Shown here one piece after another: positions 12,735 through 20,160 of a stretch of DNA of 30,548 bases. Made by a program: the position numbers and the translations under genes. The DNA comes from Firmicutes bacterium UBA3920 (lineage in GTDB: Bacteria > Bacillota > Clostridia > Caldicoprobacterales > Xylanivirgaceae): assembly GCA_002386065.1 (NCBI GenBank), contig DGES01000032.1, positions 8,852-39,399 on the forward strand, read 5' to 3'. Each line of letters opens with the position of its first letter. Positions within the stretch are counted from its first letter, which is position 1. Under the pieces are notes generated by a model that had not been told where the DNA came from, did not search any database, and worked only from the letters and a program-made list of their open reading frames with translations.

Positions 12735-14055
12735 AATATTCCCCCAATAAATCATAATTATATACTTTCTTTATATTAGCATTTACAAAATCGCCTTGAC
12801 TTAATTTTCTATTACTGAAGAGATATACTTGACCATCTACTTCAGGTGCTTGGCCATAGAATCTACCAAAATATACATCTTTTGAATCTTGACCTTCTAT
12901 AAGTATCTCTTGCATTTTTCCTATCCATCTTTTATTTAGTTTTTTTGATATCTTTTGTTGTTCAGACATAATTAAGTTTCTACGGCGAACTTTTTCTTTG
13001 ATATCTACTTGTTCATTTAATTGAGCTGCTTTTGTACCTTCCTCTTGTGAATACATAAAAACTCCTACATGGTCTATAGGATATTCATGTATAAATTCTA
13101 AAAGCTCGTTAAATTCTTCTTCTCTTTCACCAGGAAAACCAACCATATAAGATGTTCTTATTACTATATCTGGTATGGTGCTGCGAATAGTATCTAGAAG
13201 TTTTTTTATCTCATCTTTGGTAGTTTTTCTATTCATAGCTCGTAGAATATTATTATTTACATGCTGTAGTGGTATATCAATATAATGACATATTTTATCA
13301 TTTTTCTCTATTGCATTTATAAGATTCACATCTATTCTATCAGGATAACAGTAGAGGAGTCTTATCCATTTTAGTTCATTAATAGAAGCCAATTTATCCA
13401 AAAGCTTACTTAGACCATTCTTATACCCTAAGTCGTAACCAAATCGACTTATATCTTGCGCAACTATTATTAGTTCTTTAGTACCCATTTGGGCAAGATA
13501 TACTGCTTCTCTATATAGACTATCTATTGTTCTACTTCTATATTTACCTCTTATATAGGGTATGGCACAATATGAACAAAAATTATCACATCCTTCAGCA
13601 ATCTTTAAATACGCTGTAGGTTTAGGAGTTGTTAAAATTCTTGGTAGAACTTCATTGGCTTGCCATTGTTGTCTATCATTACAAACGTATTTCTTTCCTT
13701 TTATACAACCTTCTACAATAGTATCTATTTTTGAATAATATTCCGTTCCAATTATAGCATCTAGTTCAGGAATTTCAGATGCCAATTCATTGGTATAGCG
13801 TTGTGCTAAACATCCAGTTACAATTATTTTTTTATCTCCATAAATTTCTTTTATTGCAACTTGTTTTAATATTTCTTCTATTGATTCTTCCTTTGCAGGT
13901 TGTATAAAACCACAAGTATTTATAATTACAATATCCGCATCTTCACAAGAATTAGTAATCTCAAACCCATTTTGGGTTAATATTCCTAGCATATTTTCAG
14001 TATCAATTTGATTCTTTGCACATCCTAGTGAAATAAAAGCTATCTTATATTCCAA
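12718..14055 (-). CDS. rimO: Ribosomal protein S12 methylthiotransferase RimO
   Basis: Radical-SAM enzyme that adds a methylthio group to the conserved Asp of ribosomal protein S12. The N-terminal UPF0004 domain begins YKIAFISLGCAKNQIDTE, with further Cys ligands in INTCGF and TGCLAQ. The radical-SAM cluster motif is CDNFCSYCAIPYIRG (C-x3-C-x2-C). A C-terminal TRAM domain follows (about the last 65 residues). The SLGCAKNQID start distinguishes it from MiaB, the tRNA enzyme of the same family. The frame is open upstream, but AAGGAGG lies 8 bases before a TTG at 14055, giving 445 residues, the usual length. The ribosome-binding site overlaps the stop codon of the upstream spoIIIE/ftsK gene. Confidence 0.95.
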   Translation of the reverse strand: MEYKIAFISLGCAKNQIDTENMLGILTQNGFEITNSCEDADIVIINTCGFIQPAKEESIEEILKQVAIKEIYGDKKIIVTGCLAQRYTNELASEIPELDAIIGTEYYSKIDTIVEGCIKGKKYVCNDRQQWQANEVLPRILTTPKPTAYLKIAEGCDNFCSYCAIPYIRGKYRSRTIDSLYREAVYLAQMGTKELIIVAQDISRFGYDLGYKNGLSKLLDKLASINELKWIRLLYCYPDRIDVNLINAIEKNDKICHYIDIPLQHVNNNILRAMNRKTTKDEIKKLLDTIRSTIPDIVIRTSYMVGFPGEREEEFNELLEFIHEYPIDHVGVFMYSQEEGTKAAQLNEQVDIKEKVRRRNLIMSEQQKISKKLNKRWIGKMQEILIEGQDSKDVYFGRFYGQAPEVDGQVYLFSNRKLSQGDFVNANIKKVYNYDLLGEYYDFSK

Positions 14056-14068
14056 ATAATATGCCTCC

Positions 14069-16354
14069 TTAAATATTTTTATATTTTTCTTCAAACTCTT
14101 CCCTAGATATTAATACATCCCTTGGTTTACTACCTTCAAAACCGCTTACTATACCCCTTATTTCCATTTCATCTATTAATCTTGCAGCACGAGCATATCC
14201 TATACGCAATCTTCTTTGCAACATTGATATAGAAGCTTGCCCTGCGTCTACAACTAACTCAATGGCATCAGGGAATAATTCATCAATTTCTTCCATATTG
14301 CTATTAGTATAATCTAATGTTTCTATTTCTTCTATTGCCTCTTCATTATATTTGAATTCTAGGTCTTGTGACTTAATGAAATTCACAACATTTTCTATTT
14401 CTTTTTCGGATACATATGCCCCTTGTACCCTAATAGGTTTATTGGCTCCAACTGGGTAATAGAGCATATCACCTTTACCTAATAATTTTTCTGCCCCACC
14501 CATATCGAGTATTGTTCGTGAATCTGTACTAGAAGATACTGCAAATGCAATTCTTGATGGAATATTTGCTTTTATAAGACCAGTTATTACATCTACCGAT
14601 GGGCGCTGTGTAGCAATCACTAGATGAATTCCAGCAGCCCTCGCCATTTGAGCAAGTCTACATATAGAATCTTCTACTTCATTAGGTGCAGCCATCATAA
14701 GATCAGATAATTCATCTATTATTACAATAATTTGTGGCAGAGATTCTTCTTTTTGTTCTATTTGTAATTCATTATAGCGCTCTAGATCTCTCACACCCTT
14801 ATCTGCAAATAACTTATATCTATCTATCATTTCTTGTACAACCCAATTGAGGGCATTTGCTGCTTTTTTAGGATCTGTCACTACTGGGAACATTAGATGA
14901 GGAATACCATTGTAATTACTCAACTCCACTACTTTTGGATCTATCATTATTAATTTGACATCTTTAGGGGAAGCTTTATATAGAATACTTATTACCAAGG
15001 TGTTAATACAGACACTTTTCCCTGAGCCAGTTGCCCCAGCAATAAGAAGATGAGGCATTTTAGCTATATCCGCTATTACATCCCTACCTGCTATATCTTT
15101 CCCCAATGCAAAAGCTAATTTTGAAACATGTCTATTAAAGACATCGCCTTCAAGAACCTCTCTGAGGAGTACAGGACTTGTACTTTTGTTGGGGACCTCT
15201 ATACCAACTGCAGCTTTTCCTGGTATGGGAGCTTCTATTCTAATACCAGATGTTGCTAGATTTAACGCAATATCATCAGATAAATTGACAATTTTACTTA
15301 CTTTTACCCCCGGAGCTGGTTGCACCTCATATCTTGTTATTACAGGTCCTTTACTTACTTGAGCTACCTTAGCATCTACACCAAAACTATTTAATGTTTT
15401 TTCTAAGATTTTAGCATTGTACCTCATATATTTTTCACTGTTTTGTTCTCCCTTTTTAGCCTTGGGTTTTTTTAACAGTTCTAATGTTGGATAATTATAG
15501 ACATCAGGGGAAGATTGCATTTCTAATGTTTTAATTGACTCCTTAATTTTTTCATTATTCGTATTAGAAGTCAATGCTTCCTTTGTATTTTCTGTAGAAG
15601 GCTCAATTTCTATAATTTGCAAATCTTTATCTACTGAATTACTGTCCTTCTTTCCTGTTTTATTTGATTGCTTTTGAAAAGAATCACTTATAAACTCAAT
15701 ATCTGGAATTTTGTTATCTTGAGTTTTAAATTTAACAGTAGCTCCAGAAAAGGGCTTTTTTTTCACTGCTCTTTTTGCGCTTTTTTGATTATCAATTTTG
15801 TCACACATATAAGTCACTACATTTTTAAACGATAAATTTGTTAAAATAATAAGAGTTATTATAAAAACCACAACTAATAGTATATAAGTACCAATAAGGC
15901 CTAGTAGTTTATATGAAAAATATACTATTGGTGATAAAAGCGCACCTGCACCTTTTTCATCAATTCCATTTTCATACGAAGATTTAATAAATTCAATCAA
16001 ATCATCTGTTTTATAGTATTTAAAATATAACATATGTATAATGCATAATATAAATATAAATGACATTATGCTAAGTACTATTTTTGATTTATTGATCTTT
16101 TTATAATAAGCCACTATCACCAAAATACCAATAATCATAATTAGTATTGGTATTGCGTATGCTGTAATGCCAAATAACCCCATTAAGATACGCCGGAAGT
16201 AGTATCCAAAAATACCGGTAGTATTAGTGTATATACTAAATAAGGTAAAAAGACCTAGACCTATTAGAAAGACCCCAAAAACTTCATGTCTTATTCTTTT
16301 TTTATTAGCTACTTTATTCTTTTTTGTTGCCTTTTTTCTTTTTGCTTTACCCAT
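14069..16354 (-). CDS. DNA translocase FtsK/SpoIIIE
   Basis: Membrane-anchored ATP-driven DNA pump, 761 residues. It moves chromosome DNA across a closing septum; in spore formers the SpoIIIE form pumps DNA into the forespore. A basic N-terminal tail is followed by about four membrane segments (25-45, 57-85, 93-112, 145-175), a Lys/Asn-rich linker (about 185-300), the motor with Walker A GATGSGKS (440-447) and Walker B IIVIIDELSDLMM (542-554), and a C-terminal winged-helix gamma domain (about 695-755, QRRLRIGYARAARLIDEME) that reads SRS/KOPS DNA signals. The ATG follows AAGGGAG. It has its own promoter and is followed by rimO after 13 bases, as in many clostridia. Confidence 0.96.
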   Translation of the reverse strand: MGKAKRKKATKKNKVANKKRIRHEVFGVFLIGLGLFTLFSIYTNTTGIFGYYFRRILMGLFGITAYAIPILIMIIGILVIVAYYKKINKSKIVLSIMSFIFILCIIHMLYFKYYKTDDLIEFIKSSYENGIDEKGAGALLSPIVYFSYKLLGLIGTYILLVVVFIITLIILTNLSFKNVVTYMCDKIDNQKSAKRAVKKKPFSGATVKFKTQDNKIPDIEFISDSFQKQSNKTGKKDSNSVDKDLQIIEIEPSTENTKEALTSNTNNEKIKESIKTLEMQSSPDVYNYPTLELLKKPKAKKGEQNSEKYMRYNAKILEKTLNSFGVDAKVAQVSKGPVITRYEVQPAPGVKVSKIVNLSDDIALNLATSGIRIEAPIPGKAAVGIEVPNKSTSPVLLREVLEGDVFNRHVSKLAFALGKDIAGRDVIADIAKMPHLLIAGATGSGKSVCINTLVISILYKASPKDVKLIMIDPKVVELSNYNGIPHLMFPVVTDPKKAANALNWVVQEMIDRYKLFADKGVRDLERYNELQIEQKEESLPQIIVIIDELSDLMMAAPNEVEDSICRLAQMARAAGIHLVIATQRPSVDVITGLIKANIPSRIAFAVSSSTDSRTILDMGGAEKLLGKGDMLYYPVGANKPIRVQGAYVSEKEIENVVNFIKSQDLEFKYNEEAIEEIETLDYTNSNMEEIDELFPDAIELVVDAGQASISMLQRRLRIGYARAARLIDEMEIRGIVSGFEGSKPRDVLISREEFEEKYKNI

Positions 16355-16447
16355 AGAGATCTCCCTTACAAATTTGTAAATAATTATACAAAAATATATT
16401 CTAGATTTTTAATATAAATCCTTCATAATTTCTATGTTTATAAAAGA

Positions 16448-16477
16448 ATTATATCATGAAAGTATGGTGTTTTTCAA
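16448..16477 (-). promoter_or_regulatory. Promoter of the ftsK/spoIIIE-rimO-pgsA-cinA unit
   Basis: Minus-strand -35 TTGAAA (16472-16477), 18-bp spacer, -10 TATAAT (16448-16453) with an extended TGA before it. It lies about 95 bases upstream of the ATG. Confidence 0.8.
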
Positions 16478-16530
16478 TAAAATCAAGGCTTTAAGAGTCT
16501 GTAAAAAAGCATTTTACATACATTATCCAT

Positions 16531-16755
16531 TTATATAAATTTCGATATTCGAATATTCGTTCCTGGTTGATATATATCTTTTAAATAATCTAATGGATTA
16601 GTACTTATGAGTCTAATTATTTCATATATCCCATTTTTACAATGCCTTAATTCTAAAATAACACCATCATCTATTATAATATTTTTTATATCTATTTGAC
16701 CATCTTTGTTTTGAGCATATATAATTTCTTCAGGTACTATAGAATATATTATCAT
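16531..16755 (-). CDS. YlzJ-like small protein
   Basis: A 74-residue protein of the YlzJ family, function unknown. It begins MIIYSIVPEEIIYAQ and has the family pattern of a short beta-rich protein with the ending NPLDYLKDIYQPGTNI. No membrane segment or signal peptide is seen. The ATG overlaps the stop codon of the TepA-like gene (ATGA), so translation is probably coupled. The pairing with a TepA/ClpP-like protease next to spoIIIE is conserved in Bacillus and clostridia, which is the main support for the name. Confidence 0.85.
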   Translation of the reverse strand: MIIYSIVPEEIIYAQNKDGQIDIKNIIIDDGVILELRHCKNGIYEIIRLISTNPLDYLKDIYQPGTNIRISKFI

Positions 16756-17441
16756 TTGTTTTCACCCTTTTTTTTACTTATCATTTTTTTTAATCTATTT
16801 AATGCATCTGTTAGACCTCCGATTTCATCTATTAGACCTGCGGCTACTGCTTCCTTGCCTACAAGTACAGTACCTACATCATTGGCTAATTCACCAGGTC
16901 TTGTCATTAATTCATAGAATTTTTCTTTTGATATATGAGAATGTCTTATTACAAAATCTACTACTCTCTCTTGCATTTTGTTCAAATAATCATACGTTTG
17001 TGATACACCTAATACTATACCAGTAATTCGAATAGGATGTATAGTCATAGTAGCACTAGGAGCAATAAAAGAATATTTAGTACATACAGATAAAGGAACT
17101 CCAATACTATGGCCACCACCTAATACCAATGAAACGGTAGGTTTAGACATTGTACTTATCATCTCTGCGATAGCTAGTCCAGCTTCTACATCTCCACCTA
17201 CTGTATTTAGTATCAATATCAATCCTTCTATATCTTTACTTTCTTCTATAGCAATTAATTGTGGAATAACATGTTCATATTTGGTTGTTTTATTATTAGG
17301 CGGTAAAATTAAATGCCCTTCAACTTGCCCTATAATAGGGAGACAATGTATATTATTCTTCATAGTAGGAATAGATGTTGCTCCAAATTCTTTGATATTG
17401 TCCATGGATATATTGTCTATACCTGAATTATCACTCTGCAT
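16752..17441 (-). CDS. tepA: TepA/YmfB-type ClpP-like serine protease
   Basis: ClpP/crotonase-fold serine protease of the translocation-enhancing protein family, 229 residues. The oxyanion and nucleophile region is LVLGGGHSIGVPLSVC (Ser in GGHSIG), the catalytic His lies in SATMTIHPIRITG, and an acidic residue of the triad is expected around MTRPGELAND. The N-terminal part has LILNTVGGDVEAGLAIAEMI, the region for intersubunit packing. Unlike ClpP it is not paired with a Clp ATPase gene. In Bacillus the protein is linked to secretion or to degradation of small spore proteins; the exact role here is not shown. The ATG follows GGAGGTAATATAG. Confidence 0.88.
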   Translation of the reverse strand: MQSDNSGIDNISMDNIKEFGATSIPTMKNNIHCLPIIGQVEGHLILPPNNKTTKYEHVIPQLIAIEESKDIEGLILILNTVGGDVEAGLAIAEMISTMSKPTVSLVLGGGHSIGVPLSVCTKYSFIAPSATMTIHPIRITGIVLGVSQTYDYLNKMQERVVDFVIRHSHISKEKFYELMTRPGELANDVGTVLVGKEAVAAGLIDEIGGLTDALNRLKKMISKKKGENK

Positions 17442-17486
17442 CTATATTACCTCCACATTTGTTTTATATTAGTATGACCTAAAACA

Positions 17487-17520
17487 TAAAAAAGATAAGA
17501 GATGATGAATCACTTATCTT
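17487..17520 (-). terminator. Terminator downstream of dpaB, upstream of tepA
   Basis: AAGATAAG (17492-17499) and CTTATCTT (17513-17520) form an 8-bp stem. On the minus strand six T residues and then ATGTTTT follow. It lies about 140 bases after the dpaB stop and 45 bases before the tepA start, so it might also act as a leader attenuator for tepA. A second palindrome, AAAATTGTTCAATTTT (17533-17548), lies just upstream of it. Confidence 0.75.
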
Positions 17521-17662
17521 AGTAGAATATATAAAATTGTTCAATTTTAATGTCTAAATATCAACTTATACATTTGAGAATTTTTATAACAAATTTCATT
17601 AGTTAGATAGTTAAATTTATAGAAGAGCCTATTAAATTTAATTAAAATGTATATCTAGCAGC

Positions 17663-18250
17663 CTAAGGGATATTTAAAAGTACAGGTTGGATTTGTTTTT
17701 TGTCTAATGCTAATATAACTGTGTCAATGATTTTATTCATATCAGCCATAAGTGAATTGGACTTTATATGAGGACCATCTTGATAGTATGGTACAATATA
17801 TATGTTTTTCATATTAAGTAGCATTGCCAGATTTTTTCCGTTGTTACCAAGTCCATCATTGGTAGATATTGCAATTACGACAGGTTTTTGATTTCTCAGA
17901 TGGGCTTTTACGGCCATTAAAACAGGTGTATCTGTTATACCATTTGCAAGTTTTGCTAATGTATTACCTGTACAAGGTGCAACAACAATGACATCTAGCA
18001 AATGTTGAGGACCGATAGGCTCAGCATCTACAATGGTATCTATTACAGTATTATGTGTCAATCTTTCTACTGTTTTTCTAAATTCAGTCGCAGTTGTAAA
18101 TCGTGTATCAGTATTGGCAACTGAATATGAAAAAATAGGATATAACTGTGCCCCTTCATTTACCATTTCCTCAATTTGCGGCAAAACTTTGTGTAAAGTA
18201 CAGAAAGAACCTGTAACACAAAAACCTATTTTTATACCTGTCAATTTCAT
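17663..18250 (-). CDS. dpaB: Dipicolinate synthase subunit B
   Basis: Flavoprotein-like subunit of the enzyme that oxidises dihydrodipicolinate to dipicolinic acid, the calcium-chelating compound of the spore core. The N-terminus has the flavoprotein-fold loop IKIGFCVTGSFCTLHKVLP; later motifs are VVAPCTGNTLAKLANGITDTPV and ISTNDGLGNNGKNLAMLL, which are typical of SpoVFB. Length is 195 residues, as usual. The ATG follows AAGGAGG. It lies 138 bases after dpaA instead of adjoining it. It should be made in the mother cell late in sporulation. Confidence 0.95.
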   Translation of the reverse strand: MKLTGIKIGFCVTGSFCTLHKVLPQIEEMVNEGAQLYPIFSYSVANTDTRFTTATEFRKTVERLTHNTVIDTIVDAEPIGPQHLLDVIVVAPCTGNTLAKLANGITDTPVLMAVKAHLRNQKPVVIAISTNDGLGNNGKNLAMLLNMKNIYIVPYYQDGPHIKSNSLMADMNKIIDTVILALDKKQIQPVLLNIP

Positions 18251-18388
18251 AAATTATACCTCCTTGCATATTAATAAGCCTCAAATCATAATCCCACACT
18301 AATAATTTTAGTACCATTTTTATGATAAGACATATTGCAATCATACATTTATATATGGCAATGACAATAAATTGGGTTTCAAAGCCAT

Positions 18389-19246
18389 CTAATTCATTAA
18401 ATCTTGTATACGCATACATATTATGTTCGCTGCAGTTTTAGGGGCTACAATACCTGGAAGACTAAGTTCTAGAGTTGCTTGTATGTTGAGTTTATTGGCT
18501 GTCTTAAAATCTACTCCGCCCGGATATGAAGCAAGGTCTATAATTAATACGTCCTTCTTTACCTTGTAAAGTTCATTTGAACCAATAATTAACGCAGGTA
18601 TTGTGTTAAATATTATATCTTGTCTGCCTATGACGTCATTTAAGTTGTTCAAATGTACCCCTATATAGCCATTTTCTGTTATCCACGCTAAGTCATGATC
18701 TTTTCTTGCAGCTACTGTAACATGGGCTCCTATTCCTTTAAGCATTCGTGCTAAGGTCTTACCTAATCTTCCATAACCTAAAACTAAAATATCAGAACCG
18801 TGTATTGTAATATCTGTATTTTCCATTGCCCTTTGTATGGCACCTTCAGCCGATGGTATTGAGTTTAATACTGCAAAAGTTTCATCGCCTAATAGATCAA
18901 AATATTTGAATCCACATACTTTAGAAATTTTATCAATTTCGTCATCAGCTTTACCTAATACGACGAGACTTGTAGGTAAAATATAAAATGCAAAGTCTAT
19001 CAGTACAAGTTTTTTAGCTCCTATAACATGATTTATATGTCCATCATTATTTTTATATGGTATAGGAAGCATTAAAACATCACATTCGAAAAAATTTTTA
19101 TCTAACTTATTAAATATTGTGATATTTTTATCAAATTTATCAAGAATGCCATATACCTTTACGATATTGCCCTTATCGGCTAGTATTTTTGCACATTCTT
19201 TCTGTCTATTATCTCCACCTAATATGGAGTAGATCAAATAATTCAT
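18389..19246 (-). CDS. dpaA: Dipicolinate synthase subunit A
   Basis: Catalytic partner of DpaB (SpoVFA), 285 residues from the ATG at 19246. The C-terminal Rossmann domain has ILVLGYGRLGKTLARMLKGIG, the NAD(P)-binding Gly-rich loop; an N-terminal domain precedes it (MNYLIYSILGGDNRQKECAKIL). The end motif LPGIVAPKTAANI fits SpoVFA. I chose this ATG because AGGTGATC lies just before it; the open frame extends 8 codons further without a better signal. Upstream, CATATTATG (19280-19288, minus strand) resembles the -10 of SigK/SigE promoters, but the -35 is unclear. An upstream terminator separates it from the deacetylase gene. Confidence 0.95.
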   Translation of the reverse strand: MNYLIYSILGGDNRQKECAKILADKGNIVKVYGILDKFDKNITIFNKLDKNFFECDVLMLPIPYKNNDGHINHVIGAKKLVLIDFAFYILPTSLVVLGKADDEIDKISKVCGFKYFDLLGDETFAVLNSIPSAEGAIQRAMENTDITIHGSDILVLGYGRLGKTLARMLKGIGAHVTVAARKDHDLAWITENGYIGVHLNNLNDVIGRQDIIFNTIPALIIGSNELYKVKKDVLIIDLASYPGGVDFKTANKLNIQATLELSLPGIVAPKTAANIICMRIQDLMN

Positions 19247-19317
19247 AAGATCACCTCTATATCTCCTCATGTTCTATAACATAATATGAGATACTGAGAG
19301 TTAAAGTGCAAAAAGCA

Positions 19318-19346
19318 AAAATAAAAAAAGGCATTAATGCCTTTTT
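19318..19346 (-). terminator. Terminator overlapping the stop codon of the deacetylase gene
   Basis: The perfect palindrome AAAAAGGCATTAATGCCTTTTT (19325-19346) is followed on the minus strand by more T residues. The stop codon TAA (19334-19336) lies inside it, so the last codons form the 5' arm. Confidence 0.88.
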
Positions 19347-20056
19347 GGTAAAACTTCAGAAACCGTCCCTATTTCATATTTTTTTTCTTTAAGTCCTTTT
19401 ATTATTATGGGTAGAGCTTCTATTGTATCTTCTGTAGGATGAATTAAGATAAAAGCTCCATTATGTGGATTTTTAAGAGCACGGTTAACTATTGCATCTA
19501 CCCCATCTCCTCTCCAATCTATAGTATCTATACTCCACATTATAATTTTATAGCCGATAGAATTAGCTGCATTAAGTGTATTCTTATCAAATTCACCATA
19601 TGGTGGTGCAAATAGGTAAGTAGTAATACCAGTTATCTCTTTTATTATATTTTCTGTATTTTTTATCTCATCTATATTTTCCTCTAAACTTAATTTAGCA
19701 TGATGTTTATGTGAAAAACCATGATTCCCTATCTCATGACCTTCTTTTGATATTAATTTTAACATATCAGGATTATCACGTGCCCATTCGCCACCTACAA
19801 AAAATGTGATTTTTATATCATATTCTTTCAATATATTGAGCATACTTGGTATATATTCTGTTCCCCATACAACATTACACTCTAAGGCAACCTTGTTAAA
19901 ATCATCACTACCTTTGTATATAGGTTCTTCAAAAAATGAGTTAAATGTATTGAGCAAATTTCTATTTGCTAGTAAAAATAATAGAAAAAGGACAAATATT
20001 ACTGCAAAGAAGATTATAATTATAATTTTTTTGAAAGAGATATATAATATTTTCAT
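19334..20056 (-). CDS. Polysaccharide deacetylase family protein, YlxY-like
   Basis: NodB-fold protein of 240 residues with an N-terminal membrane anchor or signal (about 10-32, IIIIIFFAVIFVLFLLFLL). The order of motifs is EIGNHGFSHKHH (motif 2 with His ligands), FAPPYGEFDK (motif 3), IMWSIDTIDW (motif 4) and FILIHPTED (motif 5). Motif 1, usually TFDDG, reads ALECNVVWGTEY, so the catalytic Asp pair is missing; this resembles the YlxY group of sporulation-associated members, as I recall it. The protein may therefore bind or act on peptidoglycan in an altered way. Position after pnp and before the dpa genes matches ylxY in Bacillus. The ATG follows AGGAGG. Confidence 0.88.
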   Translation of the reverse strand: MKILYISFKKIIIIIFFAVIFVLFLLFLLANRNLLNTFNSFFEEPIYKGSDDFNKVALECNVVWGTEYIPSMLNILKEYDIKITFFVGGEWARDNPDMLKLISKEGHEIGNHGFSHKHHAKLSLEENIDEIKNTENIIKEITGITTYLFAPPYGEFDKNTLNAANSIGYKIIMWSIDTIDWRGDGVDAIVNRALKNPHNGAFILIHPTEDTIEALPIIIKGLKEKKYEIGTVSEVLPKRH

Positions 20057-20069
20057 ATTCTCCTCCTAT

Positions 20070-20098
20070 CATATATGTTCTTAATTAAATAAATATTC
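20070..20098 (-). promoter_or_regulatory. Possible SigE-type promoter of the ylxY-like gene
   Basis: The minus strand reads GAATATT (20092-20098), 14 bases, then CATATATG (20070-20077). The -35 fits the SigE pattern KMATATT; the -10 matches CATACAMT at only 5 of 8 positions. Confidence 0.35.
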
Positions 20099-20122
20099 AT
20101 AAGTCAGGAGGATATGTATTTA

Positions 20123-20157
20123 AATTAAAAGAAACATAAACCAAAGTTTATGTTTCT
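20123..20157 (-). terminator. pnp terminator
   Basis: AGAAACATAAAC (20130-20141) and GTTTATGTTTCT (20146-20157) form a perfect 12-bp stem with a 4-base loop; TTT and further T-rich sequence follow on the minus strand. It begins 4 bases after the pnp stop codon. Confidence 0.9.
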
Positions 20158-20160
20158 AAT

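Noticed and set aside
16500..16518. TGTAAAA/TTTTACA hairpin after the ylzJ-like gene as a terminator
   Set aside because: The stem is A+T-rich and has no T-run following it on the minus strand; the T residues are in the loop.
18171..18419. 82-codon minus-strand frame over the dpaA-dpaB gap
   Set aside because: It overlaps both flanking genes out of frame, its start lacks a ribosome-binding site, and the peptide has no recognisable pattern.
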